This document shows positions 9,421 to 17,351 of a stretch of 55,706 nt of DNA, piece by piece. Origin of the DNA: Desmonostoc muscorum FACHB-395 (GTDB lineage: Bacteria; Cyanobacteriota; Cyanobacteriia; Cyanobacteriales; Nostocaceae); the NCBI RefSeq assembly GCF_014698035.1, contig NZ_JACJSF010000051.1, forward strand, positions 1 to 55,706, read 5' to 3'. The number at the start of each line of letters is the position of its first letter. Within the stretch, counting starts at the first letter, position 1. The translations under genes were made by a program, and so were the position numbers. The notes under the pieces are model-generated. The model did no database searches, was not told the origin of the DNA, and worked only from the letters and a program-made list of their open reading frames with translations.

Positions 9421-12246
9421 GTGTTTTCCAAAAAGGTGCAGAGCTACATTAACCAAATCATGGTTCAAGAGGAAGTAATACAACAGGATGAAAAAGTATT
9501 TTGCCAGCAGGCAGACACTTCTCCTCTGATGATTTGGATGGCTGGATGCAATGCACTTTATTGCTACTTAAATTCAAATTGGCTGGAATTTACTGGAACC
9601 CATCTAACAAAAGGCGGGCCTGCATCTGCTCGAGGAGAAGAGATAAGCCATATCTGGGCTTGTAGCGTCCATCCAGAAGATAGACAACAATGTAAGAATA
9701 TATACTTAAAAGCATTTGCAACGTATAATTCTTTCCAAAGGCAATATCGCCTGCGTCGGTCTGATGGCAAATATCGCTGGATTTTAGATACAGCTGCGCC
9801 ACGATTTTCAGCAGATGGCAGGTTTGTGGGTTACATCGGTTATTGTGTGGATGTAACAGAAGTGCGATTAACCCTGAGAGAAAACTGCTCGGCATCTACA
9901 AATTCATCTCGTCGTCTCCGTAAATTAACACAACAAAAACAGGCGGCAGAATTAAAAAAAGCACAAAAGCAACTACAAGCTGAAATTGCAAAACGCCAAG
10001 TAGTTGAATCACAGTTACGCCAAAGAACATCAGAATTTACAGCGATTTTGCAAGTGCTTCCTGATTTGTACTTTCGTATCAATGCTGATGGAAGTATTCT
10101 GGATTACAAACCAGGAAAGATTGAGAACCCATACATTTCAACAGAAGATTGTCAGGGTAAGAGTTTGCGAGAATGCCTACCAACTGCTATATGCGATCGC
10201 TTTCAGCAAGGAATAACTCAAGTACTAGAAACTCAATCTTCAGTCAGTTTTGAATATACCTTACCGCTCCCACAAGAGAAGATTAATTTTGAAGCTAGGT
10301 TATTACCATTACCAGACCAGCAAATCATAGTTCTAGTCCGCGACACCAGCGACAAAGTACAAGCAGCATTAATAGAAAGCGATACCAAGTTTCGCACCAT
10401 TATTGAAAATGCCAATAACATTATTTTTGCACTGACCCTTGAAGGGATATTTTCTTACGTTTCTCCTAACTGGACTGAAATTCTTGGGCATGAGGTTGCA
10501 GAAGTTGAAGGCCAATCCTTTATTCCCTTTGTACATCCTGACGATGTACCTATTTGTGTAGATTATTTCCAAAGAATTGCGACAACAACCCAAAAGCAAG
10601 ACGCAATTGAATATCGAGTAAAACACAAAAATGGTAGTTGGCGATGGCATACAAGCAACTCATCTGCTATTAGAGATACTAATAGTAATGTTGTAAACTT
10701 CGTTGGTATTTGCTATGACACCACCGATCGCAAACAAGCAGAAGTTGCACTCAGAGAATGTGCCCAACGGGAAGCATTACTCAATCGTCTTTCTAACCAG
10801 ATTCGAGCTTCCTTGGATCTCAATTACATTGTGGAAACCGCAGTGCGGGAGATCCGTGACTTATTCCAGATCGATCGCTGCGCCTTCTTTTGGTATCGGC
10901 AAGACACTGAAGTTACCCATTGGGAAAAAGTATACGAAGCGAAAAGTTCCTTTTTACCCTGTCTGCTTGACGATCAAGAAGCAACTAGTGCAGAAATCGA
11001 ACTCATCGCAGCCAAAACCTTGAATAGAGAAATTATCCGTATTAATGATGTTGAGACTGTAAGCGATTGCACTGCACAACTATTTTTGCAGGATTTTGGT
11101 TTCACTGCCTTTATGTCACTACCTGTACACACCAAATCTGGCGAAATAGGCACATTTAGCTGTGGTTCTTGTGGTGGCTTCCGGCCCTGGCTAGACAACG
11201 AAGTAGAATTACTACAGGCAGTTACAGTTCAAATAGCGATCGCTATTGACCAAGCTAAACTCTACACCCAAAGTCGCATTGCTGCTCAAACAGCCCAAGA
11301 TAAAGCCCAGCAACTAGAAGCAGCATTACTAGAACTTCAACACACTCAAGCGCAACTCATTCAAACCGAAAAAATGTCCAGTTTGGGACAATTGGTTGCA
11401 GGTATTGCCCACGAAATCAATAATCCCGTCAATTTTATCTACGGCAATATTAGCCACGCCCGTGAATATACCAAAGATTTATTGCACTTGGTAGAACTTT
11501 ATCAACAGAGTTACTGCCCACCAACACCAGAAATTCACGAACAAATCTACAACATAGATTTAGACTTTCTCAAGCAAGATTTGCCTAAAATTCTGGATTC
11601 TATGAACATGGGAGCCGAACGCATTCGGCAGATAGTCCTATCTTTACGCAATTTTTCTCGCCTTGATGAAGACGGCACGAAAGCAGTAAATCTTCATGAA
11701 GGTATTGATAGCACCTTACTGCTGTTGCAAAATCGTCTGAAAGCCAAACCAGGATATCCCGAAATCCAAGTAATCCGAGACTATGGCAACCTACCACCAG
11801 TAGTCTGTCACGCTGGACAGATGAATCAGGTGTTTATGAATTTGCTGGCAAATGCGATCGATGTTTTAGAAGAGTCATTTGTCACTAGTCATACCCTGTG
11901 GGAAGGCGAAGCGCCTATGTCATTAGTAAATAACTCTAAACAAAGGACAAACGACCAAGGACAAATGACTTCTCCTCAGATTCGCATTCGTACCCTTATC
12001 AAAGAAGACCGTGTAATCATTGGCTTTGCCGACAATGGCCCAGGCATGACTGAAGAAGTACGCAAACGTTTATTTGACCCCTTCTTTACTACAAAACCCG
12101 TGGGTAAAGGCACGGGTATGGGATTATCAATTAGCTACCAAATTGTTGTCCAAAAACATGGCGGACAAATCCAGTGTATTTCAGCACCAGGAGAAGGTGC
12201 AGAGTTTGTCATCATGATTCCACTACATGAGCAACCTTCAACATAA
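9421..12246 (+). CDS. PAS-PAS-PAS-GAF sensor histidine kinase
   Basis: A soluble 941-residue kinase. It has PAS domains at about residues 24-135, 205-310 and 320-440 and a GAF domain at about 455-620. A coiled coil leads to a dimerisation/phosphoacceptor domain with H664 (VAGIAHEINNP), then an HATPase_c domain with N-box NQVFMNLLANA, G1 DNGPGM and F-box FDPFFTTKPVGKGTGMGL. No membrane segment or receiver domain is present, so it must signal to an unlinked regulator. It starts at GTG (9421); the ATG at 9460 is an alternative. Between the N-box and G1 the gene contains an in-frame dispersed repeat (see the entry at 11876). Two shorter kinases in the window share this C-terminal core. Confidence 0.88.
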   Translation: MFSKKVQSYINQIMVQEEVIQQDEKVFCQQADTSPLMIWMAGCNALYCYLNSNWLEFTGTHLTKGGPASARGEEISHIWACSVHPEDRQQCKNIYLKAFATYNSFQRQYRLRRSDGKYRWILDTAAPRFSADGRFVGYIGYCVDVTEVRLTLRENCSASTNSSRRLRKLTQQKQAAELKKAQKQLQAEIAKRQVVESQLRQRTSEFTAILQVLPDLYFRINADGSILDYKPGKIENPYISTEDCQGKSLRECLPTAICDRFQQGITQVLETQSSVSFEYTLPLPQEKINFEARLLPLPDQQIIVLVRDTSDKVQAALIESDTKFRTIIENANNIIFALTLEGIFSYVSPNWTEILGHEVAEVEGQSFIPFVHPDDVPICVDYFQRIATTTQKQDAIEYRVKHKNGSWRWHTSNSSAIRDTNSNVVNFVGICYDTTDRKQAEVALRECAQREALLNRLSNQIRASLDLNYIVETAVREIRDLFQIDRCAFFWYRQDTEVTHWEKVYEAKSSFLPCLLDDQEATSAEIELIAAKTLNREIIRINDVETVSDCTAQLFLQDFGFTAFMSLPVHTKSGEIGTFSCGSCGGFRPWLDNEVELLQAVTVQIAIAIDQAKLYTQSRIAAQTAQDKAQQLEAALLELQHTQAQLIQTEKMSSLGQLVAGIAHEINNPVNFIYGNISHAREYTKDLLHLVELYQQSYCPPTPEIHEQIYNIDLDFLKQDLPKILDSMNMGAERIRQIVLSLRNFSRLDEDGTKAVNLHEGIDSTLLLLQNRLKAKPGYPEIQVIRDYGNLPPVVCHAGQMNQVFMNLLANAIDVLEESFVTSHTLWEGEAPMSLVNNSKQRTNDQGQMTSPQIRIRTLIKEDRVIIGFADNGPGMTEEVRKRLFDPFFTTKPVGKGTGMGLSISYQIVVQKHGGQIQCISAPGEGAEFVIMIPLHEQPST
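11876..11966 (+). repeat. Dispersed tandem-type repeat inserted in frame in a kinase ATPase domain
   Basis: This segment carries the words CATTTGTCACTAGTCAT, GGGAAGGCGAAGCGCC and ACAAAGGACAAACGACC, which belong to the intergenic repeats also seen near 47650-47700 and 54060-54120. It translates in frame to roughly 25-30 residues (TSHTLWEGEAPMS and so on) between the N-box and G1 of the kinase. The same position in the paralogue at 36041-38062 has a shorter, unrelated loop. Confidence 0.65.
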
Positions 12247-12517
12247 ATACAACTTTAATCTTTTCTTAACCAAAAAGTTAACCTATTGGTTGTTAACTAA
12301 GATTAATTCACTTTTTGCTGCAACATTTGACCCCCCAAAAACCTAAAATTTACAGGCATTGGGGGGATTATTTGTACTATTATAGGGGGTTAGGGCTAGA
12401 AATATTACACTTTAATTACTCTGTAATGGTAGTACTATCTTTGCGTCGGCATTGCCCAACCCAGGCGATCGCACCTTTAAAACAAATCTCTGTATATAAG
12501 TAAAGTAGAAGGCTGGG

Positions 12518-13240
12518 ATGATACAACCCCAAGGTCAAAATAGTATCACCTACACACGCGTTATTCATCTAAGTCACGTGATTGACATAGATATTCCCCA
12601 GTGGCCTGGAGATCCCACAGTAGAATTTGAAACTGTGGCTGAACTAAATAATGATGGCTATTACCTCCGACGTTTAGCCTTGGGGGAACATAGTGCTACC
12701 CATATCAACGCTCCTAACAGCTTCCATAGCTATAGTATGGGAATTGACCAATACCCCGCCCAATCTCTGGTTGTACCTGCGGTGGTTATAGATATTCGCC
12801 AAGCCACAGCCGTGAATTCTGATTATGCCCTGACTATTGCTGATATTGTGGCTTGGGAAGAAGAATACGGTGAGATTTCTCAAGGCTGCGTAGTTATACT
12901 GAATACTGGTTGGCAAAAAAAGTGGTTTGATAAAAGTGCATTTCTAAATCATGATGCTCAAGGTATTGCTCATTTTCCAGGGTTTGGTAGCGATGCGACT
13001 CAATTCTTATTGAAGGAACGGCAAATTGCTGGGGTAGGGATTGATACTCATGGTGTAGACCCAGGACAGGATAACACTTTTGCTACTAATCGCTTGGTAT
13101 TGGAAAAACCGCGTATTGTTTTAGAAAATCTCACCAATTTGGATCAGTTACCACCCAAAGGTACTACTCTAGCGATCGGGATTCTGCGGTTGCGTGGTGG
13201 TTCTGGTTCTCCTGTGGGTGTCTTGGCATTAGTGCCTTAA
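12518..13240 (+). CDS. Cyclase-family metal hydrolase (kynurenine-formamidase-like)
   Basis: A 240-residue protein of the cyclase/kynurenine formamidase superfamily: an N-terminal SHVIDIDIPQWPGDP strand, the HSATHINAPNSF motif near residues 59-70, a GVGIDTHGVDPG block near 175-186 and a C-terminal LRLRGGSGSPVG. Members hydrolyse amides or lactones with a divalent metal. The usual HxGTHxDxPxH metal motif is altered here: Asp is replaced by Asn and the last His by Ser, so metal binding may differ. The substrate is unknown. The gene is followed 305 bases later by an aldehyde dehydrogenase on the same strand. Confidence 0.82.
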   Translation: MIQPQGQNSITYTRVIHLSHVIDIDIPQWPGDPTVEFETVAELNNDGYYLRRLALGEHSATHINAPNSFHSYSMGIDQYPAQSLVVPAVVIDIRQATAVNSDYALTIADIVAWEEEYGEISQGCVVILNTGWQKKWFDKSAFLNHDAQGIAHFPGFGSDATQFLLKERQIAGVGIDTHGVDPGQDNTFATNRLVLEKPRIVLENLTNLDQLPPKGTTLAIGILRLRGGSGSPVGVLALVP

Positions 13241-13545
13241 TTTTTATATCGATATTTACTTCTCACACCAATTTTCTAAACTTGAAGATAACCTAGAAAG
13301 CAAGCAAACTTAGTATAGCTTTATCTAAAATCGTAGCGTTTTTAAACGCAGAAGAACGCAAAATAAACGCAAAGGTACGCAGAGTCTTGCCAAATTTTCT
13401 TGGCTTATTGTTTCTTTCTTTGTGTCCTTCTCTGACGAGACGCTGCGCGAATGCGGTTAGTTTCTCATATTAGTTTGCCGCATCTTCATACAGAAGTTGT
13501 ATTAGTACACAAGTTTCACTCGATCATCAGCCGGGGATTTTTAAG
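13241..13545. repeat. Intergenic region with ACGCAAAGG/ACGCAGAG repeats
   Basis: Contains the direct-repeat words AACGCAGAAGAACGCAAAATAAACGCAAAGG (as spaced copies, 13341-13380) and GACGAGACGCTGCGCGAATGCG (13434-13457 region), both members of repeat families seen elsewhere in the window. I see no gene here. Confidence 0.5.
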
Positions 13546-15042
13546 ATGACAACTCCGCTATCTTGCCGCAATTACATCAATGGTCAATGGTTGAATGCTG
13601 TAGGGGAAGGAACTTTAGAAAGTCGCAACCCTGCGGACAAAACCGAAATCGTTGCCACATTCCCCCGTTCCCAAGTTAATGATGTAGATACAGCAGTAGC
13701 CGCCGCCCGTAAAGCCTACCATAGTTGGCGCACAGTCCCAGCCCCAGCTAGGGCAGAATACATCTTTCGCGTCGGGGAAATATTACTCCAGCATAAAGAA
13801 GAACTTGCCCAGTTAATCAGTCGGGAAATGGGTAAACCCCTAACAGAAGCCAGGGGAGATGTGCAAGAAGGTATTGACTGCGCCTTTTACACTGCTGGCG
13901 AAGGACGGCGACTATTTGGGCAAACTACACCATCAGAAATGTCTAATAAATTCGCTATGACTGTGCGAATGCCTATCGGAGTTTGTGCCTTAATCACTCC
14001 CTGGAATTTTCCTGTGGCAATTCCTTGCTGGAAAGCTATGCCAGCTTTGGTATGTGGCAACACAGTCATCCTCAAACCTGCCGAAGATACCTCAGCCTGT
14101 GCAACTAAATTGATTGAAATTTTCCAACAAGCAGGTTTACCACCAGGAGTAATTAACTTGGTGCATGGTGTAGGAGAAGAAGCGGGGAAAGCTTTAGTTG
14201 AGCATCCCAATGTAGATTTGGTATCGTTTACTGGTTCTTCAGAAACAGGTGCTTTTGTTGGCGCTACTTGTGGACGCACTCACAAACGTGTCTGTCTGGA
14301 AATGGGTGGTAAAAATGCCCAAATAGTGATGGAAGATGCCGATTTGGAACTTGCCTTAGATGGTGCGGTGTGGGGTGCTTTTGGAACAACCGGTCAACGA
14401 TGTACGGCTACTAGTCGCCTGATTTTGCATCGTGATATTAAAGAAAAATTCACCGCCATGCTTTACGAGCGTACTAGTAAGTTACGCTTGGGTGCTGGTA
14501 CTGATACCAACACAGATATTGGCCCGATTATCAATGAAAAACAACTCCAACAGGTAAGCAAGTATTTGGATATCGCCTGTGAGGAAGGTGCAAAGGTTTT
14601 AATTGGTGGAGAAATTGCCAATGAAGGCTCATTGAAAAACGGTTACTTCTTTCAACCAACTATTTTGGATGATGTAACTCCCGATATGCGAGTTGCCCGT
14701 GAAGAGATATTTGGGCCAGTGGTGGCATTAATTGAGGTTAGTTCCTTTGAGGAAGCGATCGCAATTCTCAACGATAGCAATTACGGTCTTTCTTCTTCAG
14801 TTTACACCCGCGATATCAACCGGGCTTTTACTGCCATGCGTGACATCGAAGCAGGTATCACCTATATTAACGGCCCTACTATCGGCGCAGAAGTACATTT
14901 GCCTTTTGGTGGTGTGAAACAAACCGGTAACGGACACCGCGAAGCTGGAACTACTGCAATGGATGTTTTTACAGAATGGAAAAGTGTTTATGTTGACTTT
15001 TCTGGAAGTTTGCAACGCGCTCAGATAGATAACCGCAGTTAA
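13546..15042 (+). CDS. NAD(P)-dependent aldehyde dehydrogenase
   Basis: A full-length 498-residue ALDH-superfamily enzyme that oxidises an aldehyde to a carboxylate. Visible motifs are the Asn-containing PWNFPVAIP, the cofactor-loop FTGSSETG, the catalytic Glu in LEMGGKNAQ and the catalytic Cys in GQRCTATSR, with EEIFGPVV towards the end. The C-terminal block (LPFGGVKQTGNGHREAG) resembles semialdehyde-type ALDHs such as 2,5-dioxovalerate or aminoadipate semialdehyde dehydrogenases, but the substrate cannot be decided. It is on the same strand as the cyclase-type hydrolase upstream. A palindromic element follows its stop. Confidence 0.9.
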   Translation: MTTPLSCRNYINGQWLNAVGEGTLESRNPADKTEIVATFPRSQVNDVDTAVAAARKAYHSWRTVPAPARAEYIFRVGEILLQHKEELAQLISREMGKPLTEARGDVQEGIDCAFYTAGEGRRLFGQTTPSEMSNKFAMTVRMPIGVCALITPWNFPVAIPCWKAMPALVCGNTVILKPAEDTSACATKLIEIFQQAGLPPGVINLVHGVGEEAGKALVEHPNVDLVSFTGSSETGAFVGATCGRTHKRVCLEMGGKNAQIVMEDADLELALDGAVWGAFGTTGQRCTATSRLILHRDIKEKFTAMLYERTSKLRLGAGTDTNTDIGPIINEKQLQQVSKYLDIACEEGAKVLIGGEIANEGSLKNGYFFQPTILDDVTPDMRVAREEIFGPVVALIEVSSFEEAIAILNDSNYGLSSSVYTRDINRAFTAMRDIEAGITYINGPTIGAEVHLPFGGVKQTGNGHREAGTTAMDVFTEWKSVYVDFSGSLQRAQIDNRS

Positions 15043-15090
15043 TTTTGTAATACAGCGATTTTTCAGTTGAGTAGATTATTTAAAAAAGAC

Positions 15091-15288
15091 CTAACCCCCA
15101 GCCCCTTCCCTTGTAGGGAAGGGCAGGGTGGATTAATTGTGCGGAGAGAAAATTTGGAATCCCCGTAACCTCGTCAGCCTGCTAACAGGGGAACTGGATT
15201 TATGAACGCAAGAATGAGGGTTTTAATTTTTCTCTCTAGACAATTAATCCACCCTGCTTCCCTTGTAGGGAAGGGGAGTAAGGCTTTT
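15091..15288. repeat. MITE-like palindromic element
   Basis: Two arms in inverted orientation, CAGGGTGGATTAATTGT (15124-15140) and its exact reverse complement (15240-15256). Both are flanked outward by CTTCCCTTGTAGGGAAGGG blocks (about 15105-15123 and 15257-15277). There is no internal coding sequence. It lies between the aldehyde dehydrogenase and the promoter of the Ro island. Confidence 0.7.
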
Positions 15289-15341
15289 AGAAGAGAGAAT
15301 CTAAATAACACGCATTGGACTGCAAAATTTGTAGTATCCCC

Positions 15342-15370
15342 TTGACATTATGTAGAGCTTGTATTACATT
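15342..15370 (+). promoter_or_regulatory. Candidate sigma-70-type promoter of the Ro/Y-RNA island
   Basis: A perfect -35 (TTGACA, 15342-15347), then 17 bases, then TACATT (15365-15370; four of six matches to TATAAT). A GAGAAG/CTTCTC hairpin follows near 15379-15396. Transcription from here would run straight into the tmRNA-like and tRNA-like RNAs. The assignment rests on the consensus match alone. Confidence 0.4.
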
Positions 15371-15451
15371 TGTAGTATGAGAAGAAAAGACTTCTCAAAG
15401 GCAAAACTAAAACCTCTTACAAGCTAGACAATTGCATAGATACCACTGTTT

Positions 15452-15533
15452 GGGGCCGCGATTGGTGTTCGACTGCTCCGAAGCCAACAAACGGACGGTT
15501 GCAGGATTCGGGTTCAATTCCCGACGGCTCCAC
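15452..15533 (+). ncRNA. Small RNA resembling the tRNA-like domain of tmRNA
   Basis: An 82-nt element with a 7-bp acceptor-type stem, GGGGCCG (15452-15458) with CGGCTCC (15525-15531), followed by A. After the 5' strand comes TTGGTGTTCGAC, which resembles the stemless D-loop of tmRNA (compare CTGGATTCGAC in E. coli ssrA). A helix CUGC-UCCG / CGGA...GCAG occupies the place of tmRNA helix 2. The T-arm is standard (UCGGG, loop UUCAAUU, CCCGA). The mRNA-like region and pseudoknots of real tmRNA are absent, so this is a mimic or a minimal derivative and not ssrA itself. CCA is not encoded (ACTA). It is the first RNA of the island. I do not find a clear Y-type stem around it. Confidence 0.62.
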
Positions 15534-15568
15534 TAGACTTGACTGCGGTTGAAGTTGTGTAGAGGCTT

Positions 15569-15778
<210 letters not shown>

Positions 15779-15822
15779 TAATACGAATTCGTAATTTGTA
15801 ATTAAAACAAGAGGTGATTGGA

Positions 15823-16023
15823 ATGGTTCATATTCGATTTGAAGGACGTTCTGTTGATGTGCCAAAAACCCAATTGGGAATTGCAGCAGGGATGAATGAT
15901 GTGGCAGTGAAGGAGCGCGTTGCTCGACATTTAGATGTGAATAGCGATCGCCTTTCTGGTTACGTAATCGATCGCCGTCCTAGTGGCGATTTAATCGTCC
16001 GCCCTGAAGCTGTCTATGGTTAA
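15823..16023 (+). CDS. Small protein, possible beta-grasp/ubiquitin-like modifier
   Basis: A 66-residue protein with a predicted strand-strand-helix-strand order: VHIRFEGRSVDVP (residues 2-14), a central helix around VKERVARHL (31-39), then YVIDRRPSGDLIVRPEAVYG to the end. Size, layout and a C-terminal Gly are compatible with MoaD/ThiS/ubiquitin-like proteins, which are adenylated at a terminal glycine by E1/ThiF enzymes. Such an enzyme is encoded at 21232-21870 in the same island. The terminal residues are Tyr-Gly, not the usual Gly-Gly, so the assignment is inference. The start at 15823 is chosen because AGAGGTGAT lies just upstream; the frame extends three codons further to a GTG inside that site. 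Confidence 0.72.
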   Translation: MVHIRFEGRSVDVPKTQLGIAAGMNDVAVKERVARHLDVNSDRLSGYVIDRRPSGDLIVRPEAVYG

Positions 16024-16028
16024 ATTTT

Positions 16029-16165
16029 ATTCCGCGCCCTAACTTGTGAAGTCTACACACTCCGGCAACGGAATGCAGGTTCAAATCTTGTCGCTCCCTT
16101 TGATGGGAGCGTAGCCAAATTGGTATAGGCAATTGTGAAAACTGCTTTGCTAACTTGTGCGGAAT
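16029..16165 (+). ncRNA. Y-like RNA carrying a circularly permuted tRNA fold
   Basis: The terminal stem ATTCCGCGC (16029-16037) pairs with GTGCGGAAT (16157-16165), nine pairs including one G-U. The conserved loop CCTAACTT / TAACTT and AAG/CTT follow. Cargo, in order: a TCCG-GCAA-CGGA hairpin with a GNRA tetraloop (16061-16072, like a long variable arm), then a T-arm (GCAGG, loop TTCAAAT, CTTGT; 16075-16091). Then come the 3' acceptor strand CGCTCCC (16092-16098), loop TTTGAT, the 5' acceptor strand GGGAGCG (16105-16111), TA, and a D-arm GCC/GGC with AAATTGGTATA (16114-16130). This is a tRNA with its acceptor ends joined by a loop and opened at the anticodon arm. It starts 5 bases after the small protein's stop. 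Confidence 0.75.
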
Positions 16166-16222
16166 TTCAATTATTTGAATTGTATTTATCTATAACCTTT
16201 ACTCAATACGGAGGTGAGTTCA

Positions 16223-16324
16223 ATGATGTTAGCTAACTCATGTTTAATAACAACTCAATTAGTACAACTGCATTTAAACAACGTGAGATATGAGCGAACA
16301 TCGTTTGAGCGAGATTGTAATTGA
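16223..16324 (+). CDS. Short upstream ORF (33 codons) overlapping the next gene
   Basis: ATG at 16223 is preceded at ideal spacing by a very strong ribosome-binding site (GGAGGTGAG, 16210-16218). The frame gives 33 residues beginning MMLANSCLITTQ and stops at 16324, overlapping the start of the 242-residue gene (16290) in another frame. It may be a leader peptide that couples or controls translation of that gene, whose own ATG has only a weak site. Alternatively, the 242-residue gene may once have used this start before a frameshift. No homology is recognised. Confidence 0.4.
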   Translation: MMLANSCLITTQLVQLHLNNVRYERTSFERDCN

Positions 16325-17018
16325 GCGTCCTCGTGGTGGGAGAAGAATTAGCCTCAAAAAGGTGACTGGTTTTAAAAAGCAATTATACAAAATCACCCAG
16401 GATGCAATTCAGGATGGATTGTTGAATCCCTATCTGATTAAACCAAGAAATAAATCCAAGTATCTTTCAGATCATCTCGGCCCTCTGCGTCGGTTTTTGC
16501 GATCGCAAGTCGGACAGCCTTGGAATGACGTTTACAGCCAATTGTGTCAACGATTAGATCCCAGTACAATGGCAGGACAGCATGTTATCGGTCATGTGTG
16601 GGACTATGTTGAACGATATGTGGAAATAATTGATGGTGGTTTCTATAGCAAGCCTTATCGAGGGTATCGAAGTCAGCTAGATACAAACCATCGCGATCGC
16701 TTCTATATCCATCCTGAAACCGGAATTCTTTGTGCATCTGAGAAAATACCTCGAAAGCAGAAGCAAAAGCAAAAGCAGGAACAAACTGATATTGTCATCA
16801 TTGATAATTATCATCAATACCAGAAGCTAAACGAAATTTGGTATTTAATTACCTTTGAAGATTTGCCATGGCCACCCATTCATTATGTGACGGATGCTGT
16901 CAAAGGTGTAATTCATCGTTCTGTGGCATATACAGGTCGAATGATTTACGCTGTTAGGAAACAGCAGTGTAATAAGAAAGAAATTCGATTTATTTTAAAT
17001 CAACTTTCTAAAACCTAA
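16290..17018 (+). CDS. Unrecognised basic protein of the Ro island
   Basis: A 242-residue protein with a strongly basic N-terminal third (RPRGGRRISLKKVTGFKKQ near residues 13-31) and many Lys/Arg/Tyr residues throughout, which suggests RNA contact, perhaps with the flanking Y-like RNAs. A lysine/glutamine repeat (KQKQKQKQE) lies near residue 155. I see no enzyme motif, signal peptide or membrane segment and do not recognise the family. The gene lies between two Y-like RNAs on the same strand (previous ends 16165, next starts 17024, 5 bases after its stop). The strong upstream ribosome-binding site belongs to the overlapping short ORF. Confidence 0.7.
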   Translation: MSEHRLSEIVIERPRGGRRISLKKVTGFKKQLYKITQDAIQDGLLNPYLIKPRNKSKYLSDHLGPLRRFLRSQVGQPWNDVYSQLCQRLDPSTMAGQHVIGHVWDYVERYVEIIDGGFYSKPYRGYRSQLDTNHRDRFYIHPETGILCASEKIPRKQKQKQKQEQTDIVIIDNYHQYQKLNEIWYLITFEDLPWPPIHYVTDAVKGVIHRSVAYTGRMIYAVRKQQCNKKEIRFILNQLSKT

Positions 17019-17023
17019 ATTTT

Positions 17024-17152
<129 letters not shown>

Positions 17153-17227
17153 TCTTATTTCATTAATGATTGATGACAACTTCTCTTTCGGTCTTTTCTT
17201 TGTGTCTTTGTTGAGTTGCAAAAATTA

Positions 17228-17300
17228 CTTTTTTAAACGAACCGCCAAGGACGCATTCGCGCAGCGTCTCGTTAGAGAAGGACGCGAAGTTGAAGAAAAA
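17228..17300. repeat. Dispersed repeat (GACGC...TCTCGTTAGAGAAGG family)
   Basis: Contains AACCGCCAAGGACGC, CGCGCAGCGTCTCG and GAGAAGGACGCGAAG in series, the same family found inside the alpha-2-macroglobulin gene (44713-44792) and near 13434-13457. It separates the third Y-like RNA from the rsr leader. Confidence 0.6.
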
Positions 17301-17351
17301 GACAGAGAATTTCACATACTAATTAGGACTGCTACATAGTTATTGGCAGTT

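Noticed and set aside
12315..12503. 62-codon open frame between kinase and cyclase
   Set aside because: No start signal or protein-like composition; it covers a hairpin repeat and HIP1 words.
15452..15533. Complete tmRNA (ssrA)
   Set aside because: There is no tag ORF or pseudoknots, and the total is 82 nt. Only the tRNA-like domain is present.
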